Assembly (NCBI RefSeq): GCF_005047355.1
Contig: NZ_SUMC01000055.1
Span: 1 to 56,468 of the forward strand
Direction of reading: 5' to 3'
Origin: Actinacidiphila oryziradicis
Lineage (GTDB): Bacteria > Actinomycetota > Actinomycetes > Streptomycetales > Streptomycetaceae
Length of the DNA stretch: 56,468 bases
How positions within the stretch are numbered: position 1 is the stretch's first letter; each line of letters starts with the position of its first letter. The position numbers and the translations under genes were made by a program. Under the pieces are notes generated by a model, which was given only the letters and a program-made list of their open reading frames with translations, did no database searches and was not told the origin of the DNA. Positions 7,915 through 16,911 of the stretch are shown here, in pieces.

Positions 7915-10900
7915 TTGCACGCTCGATGGAGAAAAACGGGCACGTTAGTGCTCGCCACGGGGATCGCGGCCGCACTCACCGCCGGATCGACCGCGCCGGC
8001 CGGAGCCGTTCCGGGGCACATCACCGGCGCAGCGACCGCCGCCGGAACGACCGCGGGGACAACGCTGACCGGTCAGGGAAAGACCTGGATCACCCTCATC
8101 ACGGGTGACCAGGTCGCGGTCGACGCCAAGGGCAAGCCGGTCGGCCTTCGGCACGCCAAGGGCCGCGAGCACATACCCATCCAGGTGGAACGTCTGGCCG
8201 GGCACACATATCTGATACCGCAGGACGCCGCACAGCTCATCCGCAAGGGCCAGGTCGACCGCAGGCTCTTCGACATCACCACGCTGAGCCGCGCAGAGTA
8301 CCGCAAGGCGCAGCGCAACGGTCTCGGCTTCATCGTCACCTATAAGGGCGCCTCGCCTGCCGCCAAGGCGGAGCTGCACGCCGCTGACGGCACCGTGGTG
8401 ACGCACACCTTCAAGCACCTCGGCGGCGAGGCCGTCACCACCAAGAAGCAGGACGCCGCCGATGTGTGGGCGGCGCTGACCAACCAGCCCAGCGGCAGCC
8501 CCTTCGCGACGGCCGAGTCGGGCCTGAAGACGGTGTGGCTGGACGCGGTCCAGAAGGCGGCCCTCGACAAGAGCGTGCCGCAGATCGGCGCCCCGACCGC
8601 CTGGGCCGCCGGATACGACGGCAAGGGCGTGAAGATCGCCGTCCTGGACACGGGCGTCGACAAGACCCACCCGGACCTCGCCACGCAGGTCGTCGACGAG
8701 AAGAACTTCTCGACGGCCGCCACTGTCGTGGACCACTTCGGCCACGGCACCCATGTCGCCTCGATCGCCGCCGGTACGGGTGCGAAGTCGGGCGGCAAGT
8801 ACAAGGGCGTCGCACCGGGCGCGCAGATCATCAGCGGCAAGGTCCTGGACGACGACGGCTACGGCGACGACGCCGGCATCATCGCGGGCCTGGAGTGGGC
8901 CGCCGCGTCGGGTGCCAAGGTCGCCAACCTCAGCCTCGGCGGCACCGACACCCCGGGTGTCGACCCGATCGAGGCGGCCGTCAACACGCTGTCCGCCAGC
9001 ACCGGCACGCTCTTCGTCATCGCGGCCGGCAACTCGGGTCCGGAAGCGGGCAGTGTCGGCTCGCCCGGCAGCGCGGACGCGGCGCTGACCGTCGGCGCCG
9101 TCGACAAGAGCAACGTACTCGCGGACTTCTCCTCCCGGGGCCCCCGTGTCGGCGACGGCGCCATCAAGCCCGATCTGACCGCCCCCGGCGTCGACATCAC
9201 CGCCGCCGCGGCCCCGGGCAGCGTCATTGACACCGACCCGAGCGTTCCGCACCCCGCGCCGGGTTACCTCACCATCTCCGGCACCTCCATGGCGACCCCG
9301 CATGTCTCGGGCGCCGCGGCGATCCTCGCCGAGGAGCACCCGGACTGGACCGGCCAGCAGATCAAGGAAGCGCTGGTCGGCTCCGCCAAGGGCTTCGCAT
9401 ATAACGCGTTCCAGCAGGGATCCGGGCGTGTCGACCTCACCACGGCGATCAAGCAGACCGTCGTCGCCGACCAGGTCTCGCTGAGCTTCGGCACCGCCCA
9501 GTGGCCGCACAACGACGACCCGAAGATCGACAAGAAGGTCACCTACCGCAACCTCGGTACGACGGACGTCACCCTCGATCTCTCCCTCGCGGCCACCGAC
9601 CCCAAGGGCAACGCCGCTCCGACCGGCTTCTTCACCCTGGACCAGACCCAGGTCACCGTCCCGGCCGGCGGCACCGCCGAGGCGACCGTCACCGCCGACT
9701 CAACCCTCGGCGGCAGCGTCGACGGCTCGTACAGCGCATATGTGACGGCTACCGCGACGGACGGCAGCCAGGCCGTCCGCACCGCCGCCGCCGTCAACCG
9801 TGAGGTCGAGTCGTACGACATCACCGTCAAGCACATAGGGCGCGACGGCCAGCCGACCAAGGTCTACGACACCGAGCTCTACGGTCTGACCGGCTCCGCC
9901 GCGGGCCTGTACTTCTCTCCGTACGACGCGAGCGGCACCGCCACCATCCGCGTCCCCAAGGGCCGTTACGTCCTGGCCAGCAATGTCTACGTCGGCGACG
10001 GCCAGACCTGGCAGGGCGCGGACTGGATCGCCCAGCCCAGGCTGGACGCCACCAAGAACACCACCGTGACGGTCGACGCCCGTACCGCCAAGCCGGTCGA
10101 TCTCACCGTCCCCGACAAATCCGCCACCTCGCAGTTCGCCTCCATCGACTTCAGCGTCATCACCGGCCACTCCGGTGTCGGGGTCGGCTGGTGGCTGGAC
10201 TCGTACCAGAACTTCCGCACCGCGCACCTCGGCCCCGCCACGGCCGCCGGTGAGCTGACCGAGACGGTCCAGAGCACCTGGTCGCACGGCAGCGGGACCG
10301 AGTACGACCTGGCGTACGGCTTCAAGAGCACCAAGCTCCTCACCGGCTACACCAAGCACACCCAGGCGAAGGAGCTCTCCAAGGTCAATGTGAAGGAGGG
10401 TGCCCCGGCGAAGAACAAGCTCGGCTACCTCTTCGCCACCCCGGACACCGGCAGCGGCGGCTCTTCCTCCATCGCCTTCCAGCGCACGCTGCCGTACACA
10501 GGCAAGGTGTATCTGGGCGGCTCCGGCACCAAGTGGTCGTTCGATTTCGAGCAGGCCGCCGCTGACACCTTCGACTTCGAGGCCGACTACTCCACCTCCT
10601 CCGCCACCTACGTCGCGGGCCGTACCTACGACCGGGTCTTCAACGTCGGCGTCTTCGGCCCGAAGCTCAGCAAGCCTTTCGGTCTCTTCCGCAATGGCAA
10701 CCAGATCTACGGGTACCTGCCGCTGCTCGCCGACGGCCAGAACCGCACCGGCGCCTCCGCCTACACCGCGGCGAAGACCAGCCTCTACCGCAACGGCAAG
10801 CTGGTCGGCTCCAACACCGACCCCGTGACCGGTGAGCCCTTCACCGTGCCGTCCGGCAACGCGAGCTACAAGCTCAGCACTTGGATCACCCGAAGCAGCA

Positions 10901-11271
10901 AGCTCTCCGCGGTCTCCACCAGAGTGACCGCCGCCTGGACCTTCTCGTCCAAGAAGGGCACCGCCCAGCTGCCGGCCTCCGTCGTCCGCTTCACCCCGGC
11001 GCTGTCGACCTCCAGCACCGCCAAGGCGAAGGCCAAGCTCAGCGTTCCGGTCTCCGTCCAGGGCTCTGCGGCGGGCAAGAACCTGAAGTCGCTGAGGGTG
11101 TACGTCTCCTTCGACGGCGGCAAGAAGTGGACCAAACTCACCGTCAAGAAGGGCAAGGTGACGGTGACGAACCCCAAGGCCGGTAAGGGCGTCTCCTTCA
11201 AGGCCCTGGTCACCGACAAGAAGGGCAACACCCTCTCCCAGGTGATCTACAACGCCTACCTGACCAAGTAG
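7915..11271 (+). CDS. Secreted S8 subtilisin-like serine peptidase, paralog B
   Basis: This is the tandem paralog of the preceding peptidase, 1118 aa from the TTG at 7915. That start is preceded by AGGGGGGAAAAG and gives a signal peptide like that of paralog A; the frame is open 120 bp further upstream. The triad residues are Asp in AVLDTGVDKTHPDL (about 244), His in GHGTHVASI (about 277) and Ser in SGTSMATPHVSGAA (about 457). The propeptide, catalytic domain and C-terminal Lys-rich module align throughout with paralog A, while the middle of the C-terminal region (residues about 640-950) has diverged most. Both genes keep a TTG followed by CA. The likely job is secreted proteolysis with different substrate preference. 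Confidence 0.92.
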   Translation: MHARWRKTGTLVLATGIAAALTAGSTAPAGAVPGHITGAATAAGTTAGTTLTGQGKTWITLITGDQVAVDAKGKPVGLRHAKGREHIPIQVERLAGHTYLIPQDAAQLIRKGQVDRRLFDITTLSRAEYRKAQRNGLGFIVTYKGASPAAKAELHAADGTVVTHTFKHLGGEAVTTKKQDAADVWAALTNQPSGSPFATAESGLKTVWLDAVQKAALDKSVPQIGAPTAWAAGYDGKGVKIAVLDTGVDKTHPDLATQVVDEKNFSTAATVVDHFGHGTHVASIAAGTGAKSGGKYKGVAPGAQIISGKVLDDDGYGDDAGIIAGLEWAAASGAKVANLSLGGTDTPGVDPIEAAVNTLSASTGTLFVIAAGNSGPEAGSVGSPGSADAALTVGAVDKSNVLADFSSRGPRVGDGAIKPDLTAPGVDITAAAAPGSVIDTDPSVPHPAPGYLTISGTSMATPHVSGAAAILAEEHPDWTGQQIKEALVGSAKGFAYNAFQQGSGRVDLTTAIKQTVVADQVSLSFGTAQWPHNDDPKIDKKVTYRNLGTTDVTLDLSLAATDPKGNAAPTGFFTLDQTQVTVPAGGTAEATVTADSTLGGSVDGSYSAYVTATATDGSQAVRTAAAVNREVESYDITVKHIGRDGQPTKVYDTELYGLTGSAAGLYFSPYDASGTATIRVPKGRYVLASNVYVGDGQTWQGADWIAQPRLDATKNTTVTVDARTAKPVDLTVPDKSATSQFASIDFSVITGHSGVGVGWWLDSYQNFRTAHLGPATAAGELTETVQSTWSHGSGTEYDLAYGFKSTKLLTGYTKHTQAKELSKVNVKEGAPAKNKLGYLFATPDTGSGGSSSIAFQRTLPYTGKVYLGGSGTKWSFDFEQAAADTFDFEADYSTSSATYVAGRTYDRVFNVGVFGPKLSKPFGLFRNGNQIYGYLPLLADGQNRTGASAYTAAKTSLYRNGKLVGSNTDPVTGEPFTVPSGNASYKLSTWITRSSKLSAVSTRVTAAWTFSSKKGTAQLPASVVRFTPALSTSSTAKAKAKLSVPVSVQGSAAGKNLKSLRVYVSFDGGKKWTKLTVKKGKVTVTNPKAGKGVSFKALVTDKKGNTLSQVIYNAYLTK

Positions 11272-11296
11272 CAGGCACCGCACAGGCACCACACAC

Positions 11297-11345
11297 GGCG
11301 GCGGCCGGCCGGGACGGAATTCGTCCGTCCCGGCCGGCCGCCGCC
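11297..11345. terminator. Bidirectional terminator between convergent genes
   Basis: A perfect 20-bp stem (11297-11316 pairing with 11326-11345) encloses a 9-nt loop containing an EcoRI-like GAATTC. It separates the plus-strand subtilase from the minus-strand carboxypeptidase and should stop both. Confidence 0.85.
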
Positions 11346-11365
11346 CCACCTATTTGCGCGGCCTC

Positions 11366-12331
11366 TCAGTCCTGCTGCATGCCGCTCGGCAGTGTCCGCA
11401 GCTTCAGTGAGCTGGAGGTGCTGGTGCCGAAGGCCCAGTCCGCCAGCTTGGCGGCCTCCTTGAAGCGCGTGCTGACGCTGGAGCTGTGCAGCAGCACCAC
11501 AATGATCGTGCGGCCGCTGCGCGTCGCCGCGAAGATCATGCACGGCCCGGCAACCGACCCGGTGCCGGTCTTGATGCCGACAGCGCCGCTGTAGGAGCCG
11601 AGCAGCGTATTGGTGTTGGTCCAGGTGTACGTGCGCGTGTGGCCGTTGGAGGCGGTGGCCTTCTGTACCGAGCTCTTCGCCTTCACGACCGTACGCAGTG
11701 TCGTGTACGACATCCCCTTGACGGCGAGCTTGGCCATGTCGCGCGGAGTCGAAAGGTTTTTGCTGCTCGTTGAGATGCCGTCGAACGAGTCGTACGTGGT
11801 GTTGGTCATCTTCAGGCTGACAGCCTTGGCGTTCATCTGCTTGATGAACGACTTGGTACGGGCGGCGATCGTGGTGCCTGTGCCGTAGGTGTCGGCGAGT
11901 GCCATGGCCGCGTCGCAGCCGGACGGCAGCAGCATCGCGTAAAGCAGCTGCCCGACGGTGAGTTTGTCGCCCGTCTTCAGGTCAGCGTTGCTGGCTCCGT
12001 TCTTGGCGACGTAGTCCCGGTAGGCCTGCTTGACCGTGACCTTCTTCGTGAGGCTCAGGTTCTTCTCGCCCAGGACGACGACCGCGGTCATCAGCTTGGT
12101 GGTGCTGGCCATCTGCCGCTTGGTGTCGGCGGTCTTGCCGTACAGCGTCTTGCCCTTGCCGGAAAGCGCCGTGCTGTCGAACACGATGGCGCCCTTGGCG
12201 GTGACCGCGGGGGCGCTGGCCGCCTGGGCGGGCGCCGCTGCCGCGGTGGCTATGAGTACGGCGCTGGAGGCGACAGCGGCCGCGCTGAATCGGTGGATCC
12301 GTGTGAGCCCGTGTCTCAAGGAATGCTCCAT
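11366..12331 (-). CDS. D-alanyl-D-alanine carboxypeptidase, peptidase S11 family
   Basis: This 321-aa exported penicillin-binding protein trims the terminal D-Ala of peptidoglycan stem peptides. The N-terminus is a signal peptide (hydrophobic run ending APAQA near residue 38). The SxxK motif is STTK (76-79) with the catalytic Ser76, and the KTG motif is KTGTG (254-258). The expected SxN triad reads SGC (137-139), with Cys replacing the usual Asn. There is no C-terminal amphipathic anchor, so the enzyme may be soluble. It converges on the subtilase gene across a shared terminator. Confidence 0.88.
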   Translation of the reverse strand: MEHSLRHGLTRIHRFSAAAVASSAVLIATAAAAPAQAASAPAVTAKGAIVFDSTALSGKGKTLYGKTADTKRQMASTTKLMTAVVVLGEKNLSLTKKVTVKQAYRDYVAKNGASNADLKTGDKLTVGQLLYAMLLPSGCDAAMALADTYGTGTTIAARTKSFIKQMNAKAVSLKMTNTTYDSFDGISTSSKNLSTPRDMAKLAVKGMSYTTLRTVVKAKSSVQKATASNGHTRTYTWTNTNTLLGSYSGAVGIKTGTGSVAGPCMIFAATRSGRTIIVVLLHSSSVSTRFKEAAKLADWAFGTSTSSSLKLRTLPSGMQQD

Positions 12332-12542
12332 CAGTCACGTGGATACGATTAGAGGCTCATATCCTCGCAGTTGTGATGGTGGCGGCCTCCGTGAGGAGCG
12401 GTCCTATGACAGTTCTGTGACATGGCGGCGTCAGGTCACAGCAGTAACCGTGGTAGTGGCGGAACGGCCGAAATGGCGGCGGTGGCGGCAGTGACGACGG
12501 TGACGACGGTGACGGTGACGGCGGCCGAGCGCTCCAACCGCC

Positions 12543-13733
12543 TCAGAAACCGGTGTCCTTGCCGATATACAGCTCCGCGAAAGCCGTCCGCGCGGTCCGG
12601 GACGTGAGCAGCCGGCGCAGCCGCGCCTTCGCGAGCCCCGCCAGGAAGGGCTCCGCTGACGGGCCGTGCAGCACGTCGGACATCCACTGGGAGAACTCCT
12701 GGTACTGCCAGACCCGGCGCAGGCAGGTCTCCGAGTAGCCACTCAGTGCGGACGCGTCACCATGGACGTAATGCGACGCATAGGCGTCAGCGAGCAAGAA
12801 GGCGTCATAAAGGGCAAGATTCATACCCTTTGCCCCGATGGGCGCGATGAGATGCGCGGACTCACCCGCCAGGTGCAGCCGGCCGTACGACATCGGTGCC
12901 ACGACATAGTTGTGCATCCCCAGGATCCGCTTCTCGATCAGCGGCCCCTCGGTCAACTCCCCGCCGGGCAGCGCGAGCCTGGCCTGGAGCTCCCACCAGA
13001 CCCTCGTGTCCGTCCAGCCCTCGATGTCATCGCCCGGCGTGCACTGCAGGTAGTACCGGGTCACCTTCGCACTCCGCGCCATATGTGCGGCGAAACCACG
13101 CTCATGGATCCCGAACACCACCGTCTCCGCCGATGGTGGCGCCTGCGCCAGCAGCGCCAGCCACCCGACCCCGTAGTCGTGCCCGGCGAAGGTCCCGCCG
13201 TTTTCCGTCACATATGCGCGCGACACACCCCGGGCGCCGTCGCACCCCGCCACGAAGTCGCAGTCGATCAACTGCCGTTCGCCGGTCACCGGATCGGTGT
13301 ACGTGACAGACGGCCGCGCCGACTCCAGGCCGTGCAGCCGCACATCACGCACCCCGAAGCGGACGTCACCGCCCCCCTTGTCGACGTACGCCAGGAGCAT
13401 GTCCTTCACCAGCTCTGTCTGCGGGTACACGTAGTGGTGATTCCCCGTCAGCTCCCCGTAGCCGATGAGGTGCCGCGCACCCTCGAAGCGGAACTCGAAG
13501 GCCGTGTGCCGCTGCGCCTCCCGCAGCAGCCGCTCGGCCAGTCCGTGTCCTTCCAGAGCACGTACGGCCCACTCCTCGATGAAGCCCGCGCGCGGCCGGC
13601 CCTCTATGAACTCCCTGGTTTTCGCCTCCAGAAGCACGCAACCGATGCCGCGCTGCCGCAGCACATTGGCGAGCGCGAGTCCCGCCGGTCCGGCGCCGAT
13701 CACGGCAACCTGAGTATTCGTAAGGGAAGGCAC
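12543..13733 (-). CDS. pobA: 4-hydroxybenzoate 3-monooxygenase
   Basis: This 396-aa group A flavoprotein monooxygenase converts 4-hydroxybenzoate to protocatechuate with FAD and NAD(P)H, feeding the beta-ketoadipate pathway. The dinucleotide fold GAGPAGLALANVLRQRG is at residue 11. The family continues with ECRPRAGFIEEW-like RPRAGFIEEWAVRALE, the DG motif CDGARGVSR near residue 163, and GESAHLIAPIGAKGMNLALYDA near residue 288 for FAD ribityl contact. The length matches the classic PobA (about 394). No pca genes or PobR regulator are beside it. The 210-bp spacer to the carboxypeptidase carries GACGGTGAC-type short repeats near 12489-12530. Confidence 0.9.
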   Translation of the reverse strand: MPSLTNTQVAVIGAGPAGLALANVLRQRGIGCVLLEAKTREFIEGRPRAGFIEEWAVRALEGHGLAERLLREAQRHTAFEFRFEGARHLIGYGELTGNHHYVYPQTELVKDMLLAYVDKGGGDVRFGVRDVRLHGLESARPSVTYTDPVTGERQLIDCDFVAGCDGARGVSRAYVTENGGTFAGHDYGVGWLALLAQAPPSAETVVFGIHERGFAAHMARSAKVTRYYLQCTPGDDIEGWTDTRVWWELQARLALPGGELTEGPLIEKRILGMHNYVVAPMSYGRLHLAGESAHLIAPIGAKGMNLALYDAFLLADAYASHYVHGDASALSGYSETCLRRVWQYQEFSQWMSDVLHGPSAEPFLAGLAKARLRRLLTSRTARTAFAELYIGKDTGF

Positions 13734-13824
13734 GCGGCCAAGTATGGCTCAGGGCCTGTCCGTCGGATCTCCCTGGTGGAGGGGGTCCGCCGGGCAGGCC
13801 CCGGAACGCAGCTCTCAGCTGAGC

Positions 13825-14985
13825 TCAGCTCTTGCCGCTCGTGGCGGCATCCGCCCGTACCGCGTCCAGGAGCGCGTACATCGTGCTGCCCGGGCAGTCG
13901 GTCTGCAGCCAGTCGCGGTGCCCGCTGACGGTCGTGACATCCTTCGTCACTGCGTTGACCGGATTCGTGTACGTCACCTTCGCCTGCGGGTCGAAACCGT
14001 GGTACCGGTCCAGCACCCGGATCAGCGCCGTCAGCGACGCCTGCGCCGCGTGCGTCGGCCCCTGGTCGACGAGGGTGCCCAACAGGGCGATGCCCAGGTT
14101 GCCGGAGTTGTAGCCGCCCACATGAAAGGCGGTCACCACATTGCCGTCCTTGTCGTGGGCCGGGATGCCGTCGTCGCCCGAGTAACGGCCCTCATATACG
14201 CGGCCCGCCTCGTCGATCAGGAAGTGGTAGCCGATGTCGCCCCAGTCAAGGGTGACCGCGTGGTACTCGTAGATCGCCCGCACCGTCGCCGCCGGGTCCG
14301 GGTCGTCGTTCTGCGTATCCGTGTGATGGACCGTGATCGTCTGCGCCGGGTAGTACTTCGTCGGCGAGTTCTCCGTACCGTCCGCCTTGAACCGCTTCGA
14401 CTCGTCCGCCCCCCAGGCCGCCCGCGACAAATACGCCACTCCGCGCACCCGTGTCGCGTCCGCCGGCACCTTCGCCTCGCGCTTCGGGCCGTGCTTCGTG
14501 TCGATCGCCAGCGATTCCACCGTCCCGGGCGCCTTCAGCTCGTACCCGCTCACGCTGCCGACCGGCACCAGCGCGGTGCCACCGCTGCCCAACGTCGCGC
14601 AGCCACTGCTCAGTGACTGCCACTCGCCGGCCGTCCCGTCCGCCTGCTGGACGCGGATCGCCGCCCCCGCCTCCGCGCCGCTCCACCGCACGCCGACATA
14701 GCCGATCGGGAACGAGCCGCTCACCGCATCCGTGCCGGTGGCGGCAGCCGACCGGGTCTCCGGGAAGCTCTCGGTCGTCGTACCCGAAGTGCTGCTGCCA
14801 CTGTCCTGGGCGGCGGAGTCCGTGGCCGCGAAGACCACTGGCGTCAGGGCGGCCCCGGCCGCCACCGCTCCAGCGGCGCCGATCATGCCGCGACGGGAGA
14901 ACTTCGACTTCCGGCGATGCGCATTCGGAGCGGCCGGCGTGGAGGAGGGCGGAGTAGAGGAGGGCGGTGTGGACGAATTAGGCAT
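13825..14985 (-). CDS. Tat-exported peptidoglycan-recognition / N-acetylmuramoyl-L-alanine amidase
   Basis: This 386-aa secreted protein has a C-terminal PGRP/amidase_2 domain (about residues 190-375). A twin-arginine signal, SRRGMIGAAGA near residue 30, follows a leader with repeated PPSST units. The domain starts with YLSRAAWGADES. Putative zinc ligands are His in ITVHHTDTQ, His in IGYHFLIDEAGRVYEGR and the GHRDW plus TDCPGSTMY end, which carries the Cys ligand. The substrate would be the MurNAc-L-Ala amide bond of peptidoglycan. It is preceded by a 230-bp region shared with a divergent small gene. A role in wall turnover or attack on other bacteria is inferred. Confidence 0.88.
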   Translation of the reverse strand: MPNSSTPPSSTPPSSTPAAPNAHRRKSKFSRRGMIGAAGAVAAGAALTPVVFAATDSAAQDSGSSTSGTTTESFPETRSAAATGTDAVSGSFPIGYVGVRWSGAEAGAAIRVQQADGTAGEWQSLSSGCATLGSGGTALVPVGSVSGYELKAPGTVESLAIDTKHGPKREAKVPADATRVRGVAYLSRAAWGADESKRFKADGTENSPTKYYPAQTITVHHTDTQNDDPDPAATVRAIYEYHAVTLDWGDIGYHFLIDEAGRVYEGRYSGDDGIPAHDKDGNVVTAFHVGGYNSGNLGIALLGTLVDQGPTHAAQASLTALIRVLDRYHGFDPQAKVTYTNPVNAVTKDVTTVSGHRDWLQTDCPGSTMYALLDAVRADAATSGKS

Positions 14986-15217
14986 AGGGAATGACCTTCT
15001 GGTTCCTTGCGTCTCTGGCGTCGGCGCATATAGCGCAGGCGTCGAACTACAAGGACCTTACGTCCCACCAGTAACAGCCGACATTGACTACAGGGCAAAC
15101 CGCTTGCCCTCGCGGGCACTTCCCCGTCCCGAGCACATCCTGGACACCGGTTGTTCGCAGCTGGGCGTCCGAACTGTTACGTCGCCGAATGCCTTCCCAG
15201 GCCATAAGGTCGATGCC

Positions 15218-15730
15218 GTGACCGCCGCAGTCAGTGCCATGATCACCGCCGTCGTAGGCGTCCTCGGCACCCTCTTCGCCCCGCTGCTGGCCCAGCGCAT
15301 CACCTCCCGCCAGCGCGCGGCCGAATCCGAAACCGCCGAGCGGCGCCGGAACTTCGAAGAGCGCCGCGAGGCCTACACCGCCATGAACCGCGCCTCCCGG
15401 CAGTTCCACACCCTCCTCAAAGACGCCCTCCACCGCATCCGCGACGGCGTCTACACCCCCGAAGACCGCGCCCTCGTCGAGGACAGCCGCCGCGACTACC
15501 GCGACCAGTACGCCACGGCCCAGATGATCGTCCCCCAGCGCATCCTCGCCGCCTCGCGCGAGGTCAACGCCGTACTGGCCGCCATCGACGCGCTCGCCAA
15601 GCGCCTGGACCGCGGCGTCCCCCGCGAGGGCGAGACCGCAGAGGCGGCCATCCTCGCCCTCAAGGCCGCAGAGCCCGGACTGGCGGCGCTGCGCAACCTC
15701 ATGCGCGAGGACCTGGGCGTCGAGGACTGA
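15218..15730 (+). CDS. Small membrane-anchored coiled-coil protein, unknown function
   Basis: The GTG at 15218 (preceded by AAGG) begins a 170-aa protein, though the frame stays open far upstream. It starts with one hydrophobic helix (SAMITAVVGVLGTLFAPLLA) and continues as a highly charged helical region (RITSRQRAAESETAERRRNFEERREAYTAMN), probably a coiled coil. This architecture recurs in Streptomyces as uncharacterised proteins. It ends 4 bp before the convergent stop of the next gene. I cannot assign a function. Confidence 0.6.
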   Translation: MTAAVSAMITAVVGVLGTLFAPLLAQRITSRQRAAESETAERRRNFEERREAYTAMNRASRQFHTLLKDALHRIRDGVYTPEDRALVEDSRRDYRDQYATAQMIVPQRILAASREVNAVLAAIDALAKRLDRGVPREGETAEAAILALKAAEPGLAALRNLMREDLGVED

Positions 15731-15734
15731 GTCC

Positions 15735-16112
15735 TCACACCTCCCGGGTGTAAAAGACGTAGAAGCTCACCGCAGCCATGATCCCGGCGAACATCAACCC
15801 CCACAGCGACGCCTTCAGCAGTGTCGACCCGCTCAGGCTGAGCAGATACCCCATCGCCGCCCCGAACAGCACCCCGTACGCCCCCGCCCGTGCCTCCCGC
15901 TCCAGCCTTGGCTGCTCCCTGTGCAGCACATAGCAGAGCACCGCCACGACCGCCGCCCCCACCAGCCCCAGCACCGTCGCCCCGACCTCCGACGCCCCAT
16001 GCGTACGGTCGATCCCCGCCGCCCACAGGCCGAACAGCATGCCGAGCCACACGGGAACCCTCCACTCGCTCCTACCGTGGTGCCGCGCCGGAACCGTGGT
16101 CTGCGCCTGCAT
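15735..16112 (-). CDS. Small integral membrane protein, unknown function
   Basis: The ATG at 16112 is chosen over an upstream in-frame start because GAGAGGAG lies 8 bp before it. The 125-aa product has about three or four membrane segments (VWLGMLFGLWAAGI, VGATVLGLVGAAVVAVLCYVL, YGVLFGAAMGYLLSLSG, LWGLMFAGIMAAVSFYVFY). No motif identifies a family. It is convergent with the coiled-coil gene, with only 4 bp between the stops. Confidence 0.65.
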   Translation of the reverse strand: MQAQTTVPARHHGRSEWRVPVWLGMLFGLWAAGIDRTHGASEVGATVLGLVGAAVVAVLCYVLHREQPRLEREARAGAYGVLFGAAMGYLLSLSGSTLLKASLWGLMFAGIMAAVSFYVFYTREV

Positions 16113-16196
16113 GACAGCGCTCCTCTCCGTCACCCTCTCCCCATACCCAGGGCACACCTCCGCGCGAAGACCGGCAACTCGATCACCGGACAGGCA

Positions 16197-16379
16197 CTAA
16201 AGGCCGACCAGGGTGATCCGTTCCCCGCACAGCTTCGCCATGTCGTCGATGTCGGAGGTCAGCATCACGACGGGTCCGGGCTGGTGCATGGCAGTCACCG
16301 CCACCATCGCGTCAATGGCGTACTTGTGACCGTGCAGCCCTGTGCTGGTCAGCAGGTGGGCGGCTTGCTTCGACCAGCC
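16197..16379 (-). pseudogene. PIN-domain (VapC-like) toxin, C-terminal fragment
   Basis: The minus strand encodes about 60 residues ending at a TAG, including HKYAIDAMVAVTAMHQ and VVMLTSDIDDMAKLCG. These are the last two acidic-residue blocks of an actinobacterial PIN-domain RNase toxin. The N-terminal half with the first catalytic Asp is gone. The fragment overlaps the 3' end of the upstream antitoxin gene in a different frame. This suggests that one internal deletion joined the antitoxin tail to the toxin tail. Confidence 0.72.
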
Positions 16380-16633
16380 CAGACGGCGGCGGCGCGCTTC
16401 TCGTCGTCGGTGAAAGCGCCGTGTTTGTCCTCGTACTCGGCCAGGTAGGTGGCGGTCGCCTGATGACGGAGATGCTCCTCGACAGCTGTGGCGATCAGCG
16501 CGGACACGCCCCGCGGCCCGGCCATCTCGCGCAGCGCCCGCACTGTCCCTTCGGGGAGAGACACGTTTATGGCCTTGGCCGGGCCTTCGCCGATACCGGG
16601 TCCTACTGGTTCGTTCTCCGCCCTGGGGGCCAA
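16349..16633 (-). CDS. Ribbon-helix-helix-type antitoxin, orphaned
   Basis: This 94-aa protein contains INVSLPEGTVRALREMAG, the strand-helix start of RHH/CopG-like VapB antitoxins, followed by SALIATAVEEHLRHQATATYLAEYEDKHGAFTDDEKRAAAVWA. It normally neutralises the PIN toxin encoded just downstream and autorepresses the operon. Here the toxin is truncated and the antitoxin's last residues (GRSKPPTC) come from shifted toxin sequence. The TTG start at 16633 is weak; the conserved part begins near residue 22, where a GTG is a possible alternative. A small inverted repeat overlaps the TTG. Confidence 0.7.
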   Translation of the reverse strand: MAPRAENEPVGPGIGEGPAKAINVSLPEGTVRALREMAGPRGVSALIATAVEEHLRHQATATYLAEYEDKHGAFTDDEKRAAAVWAGRSKPPTC

Positions 16634-16645
16634 TTTAACAATTGG
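16630..16645. promoter_or_regulatory. Inverted repeat at the antitoxin start
   Basis: CCAATT-TAAC-AATTGG is a perfect 6-bp-arm repeat in an AT-rich pocket exactly at the antitoxin start. It fits an autoregulatory operator for an RHH antitoxin, or a recombination scar. Confidence 0.4.
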
Positions 16646-16669
16646 ATTGCCATAGTGTGCGGCAGCTCA

Positions 16670-16911
16670 ACGGCCATAAACCCGTTCGGTCCCGGAGCAC
16701 TCAGCTCCGCCGGGACCTGCGCGATGACGGCTCCCCCGTTGGCATACGCTGCGGGTTCCCTGGTTTCCGCCCTCCGCGCCAGCATCTGGGAAACCGGTCA
16801 CATCGGGCTGGCCGGAAAGCCGCCGGCCGACGGCAGGGAAGCGCTTGCGCACTGCCTCGGGGCCCGGAGATCGTCAAGTGCCGAGTCGGTGAAGGTGATC
16901 TCTGCTGTCGG
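16670..16911 (-). pseudogene. RelE/ParE-like toxin, frameshifted remnant
   Basis: Immediately after the Phd-type antitoxin stop, the minus strand reads EITFTDSALDDLRA in one frame, then PEAVRKRFPAVGRRLSGQPD in the next. This order is what a RelE/ParE-superfamily toxin N-terminus looks like (strand, ALDDLR helix, then the basic helix). No frame stays open over the whole domain, so several indels have destroyed it. Beyond 16670 the homology fades. Confidence 0.55.
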
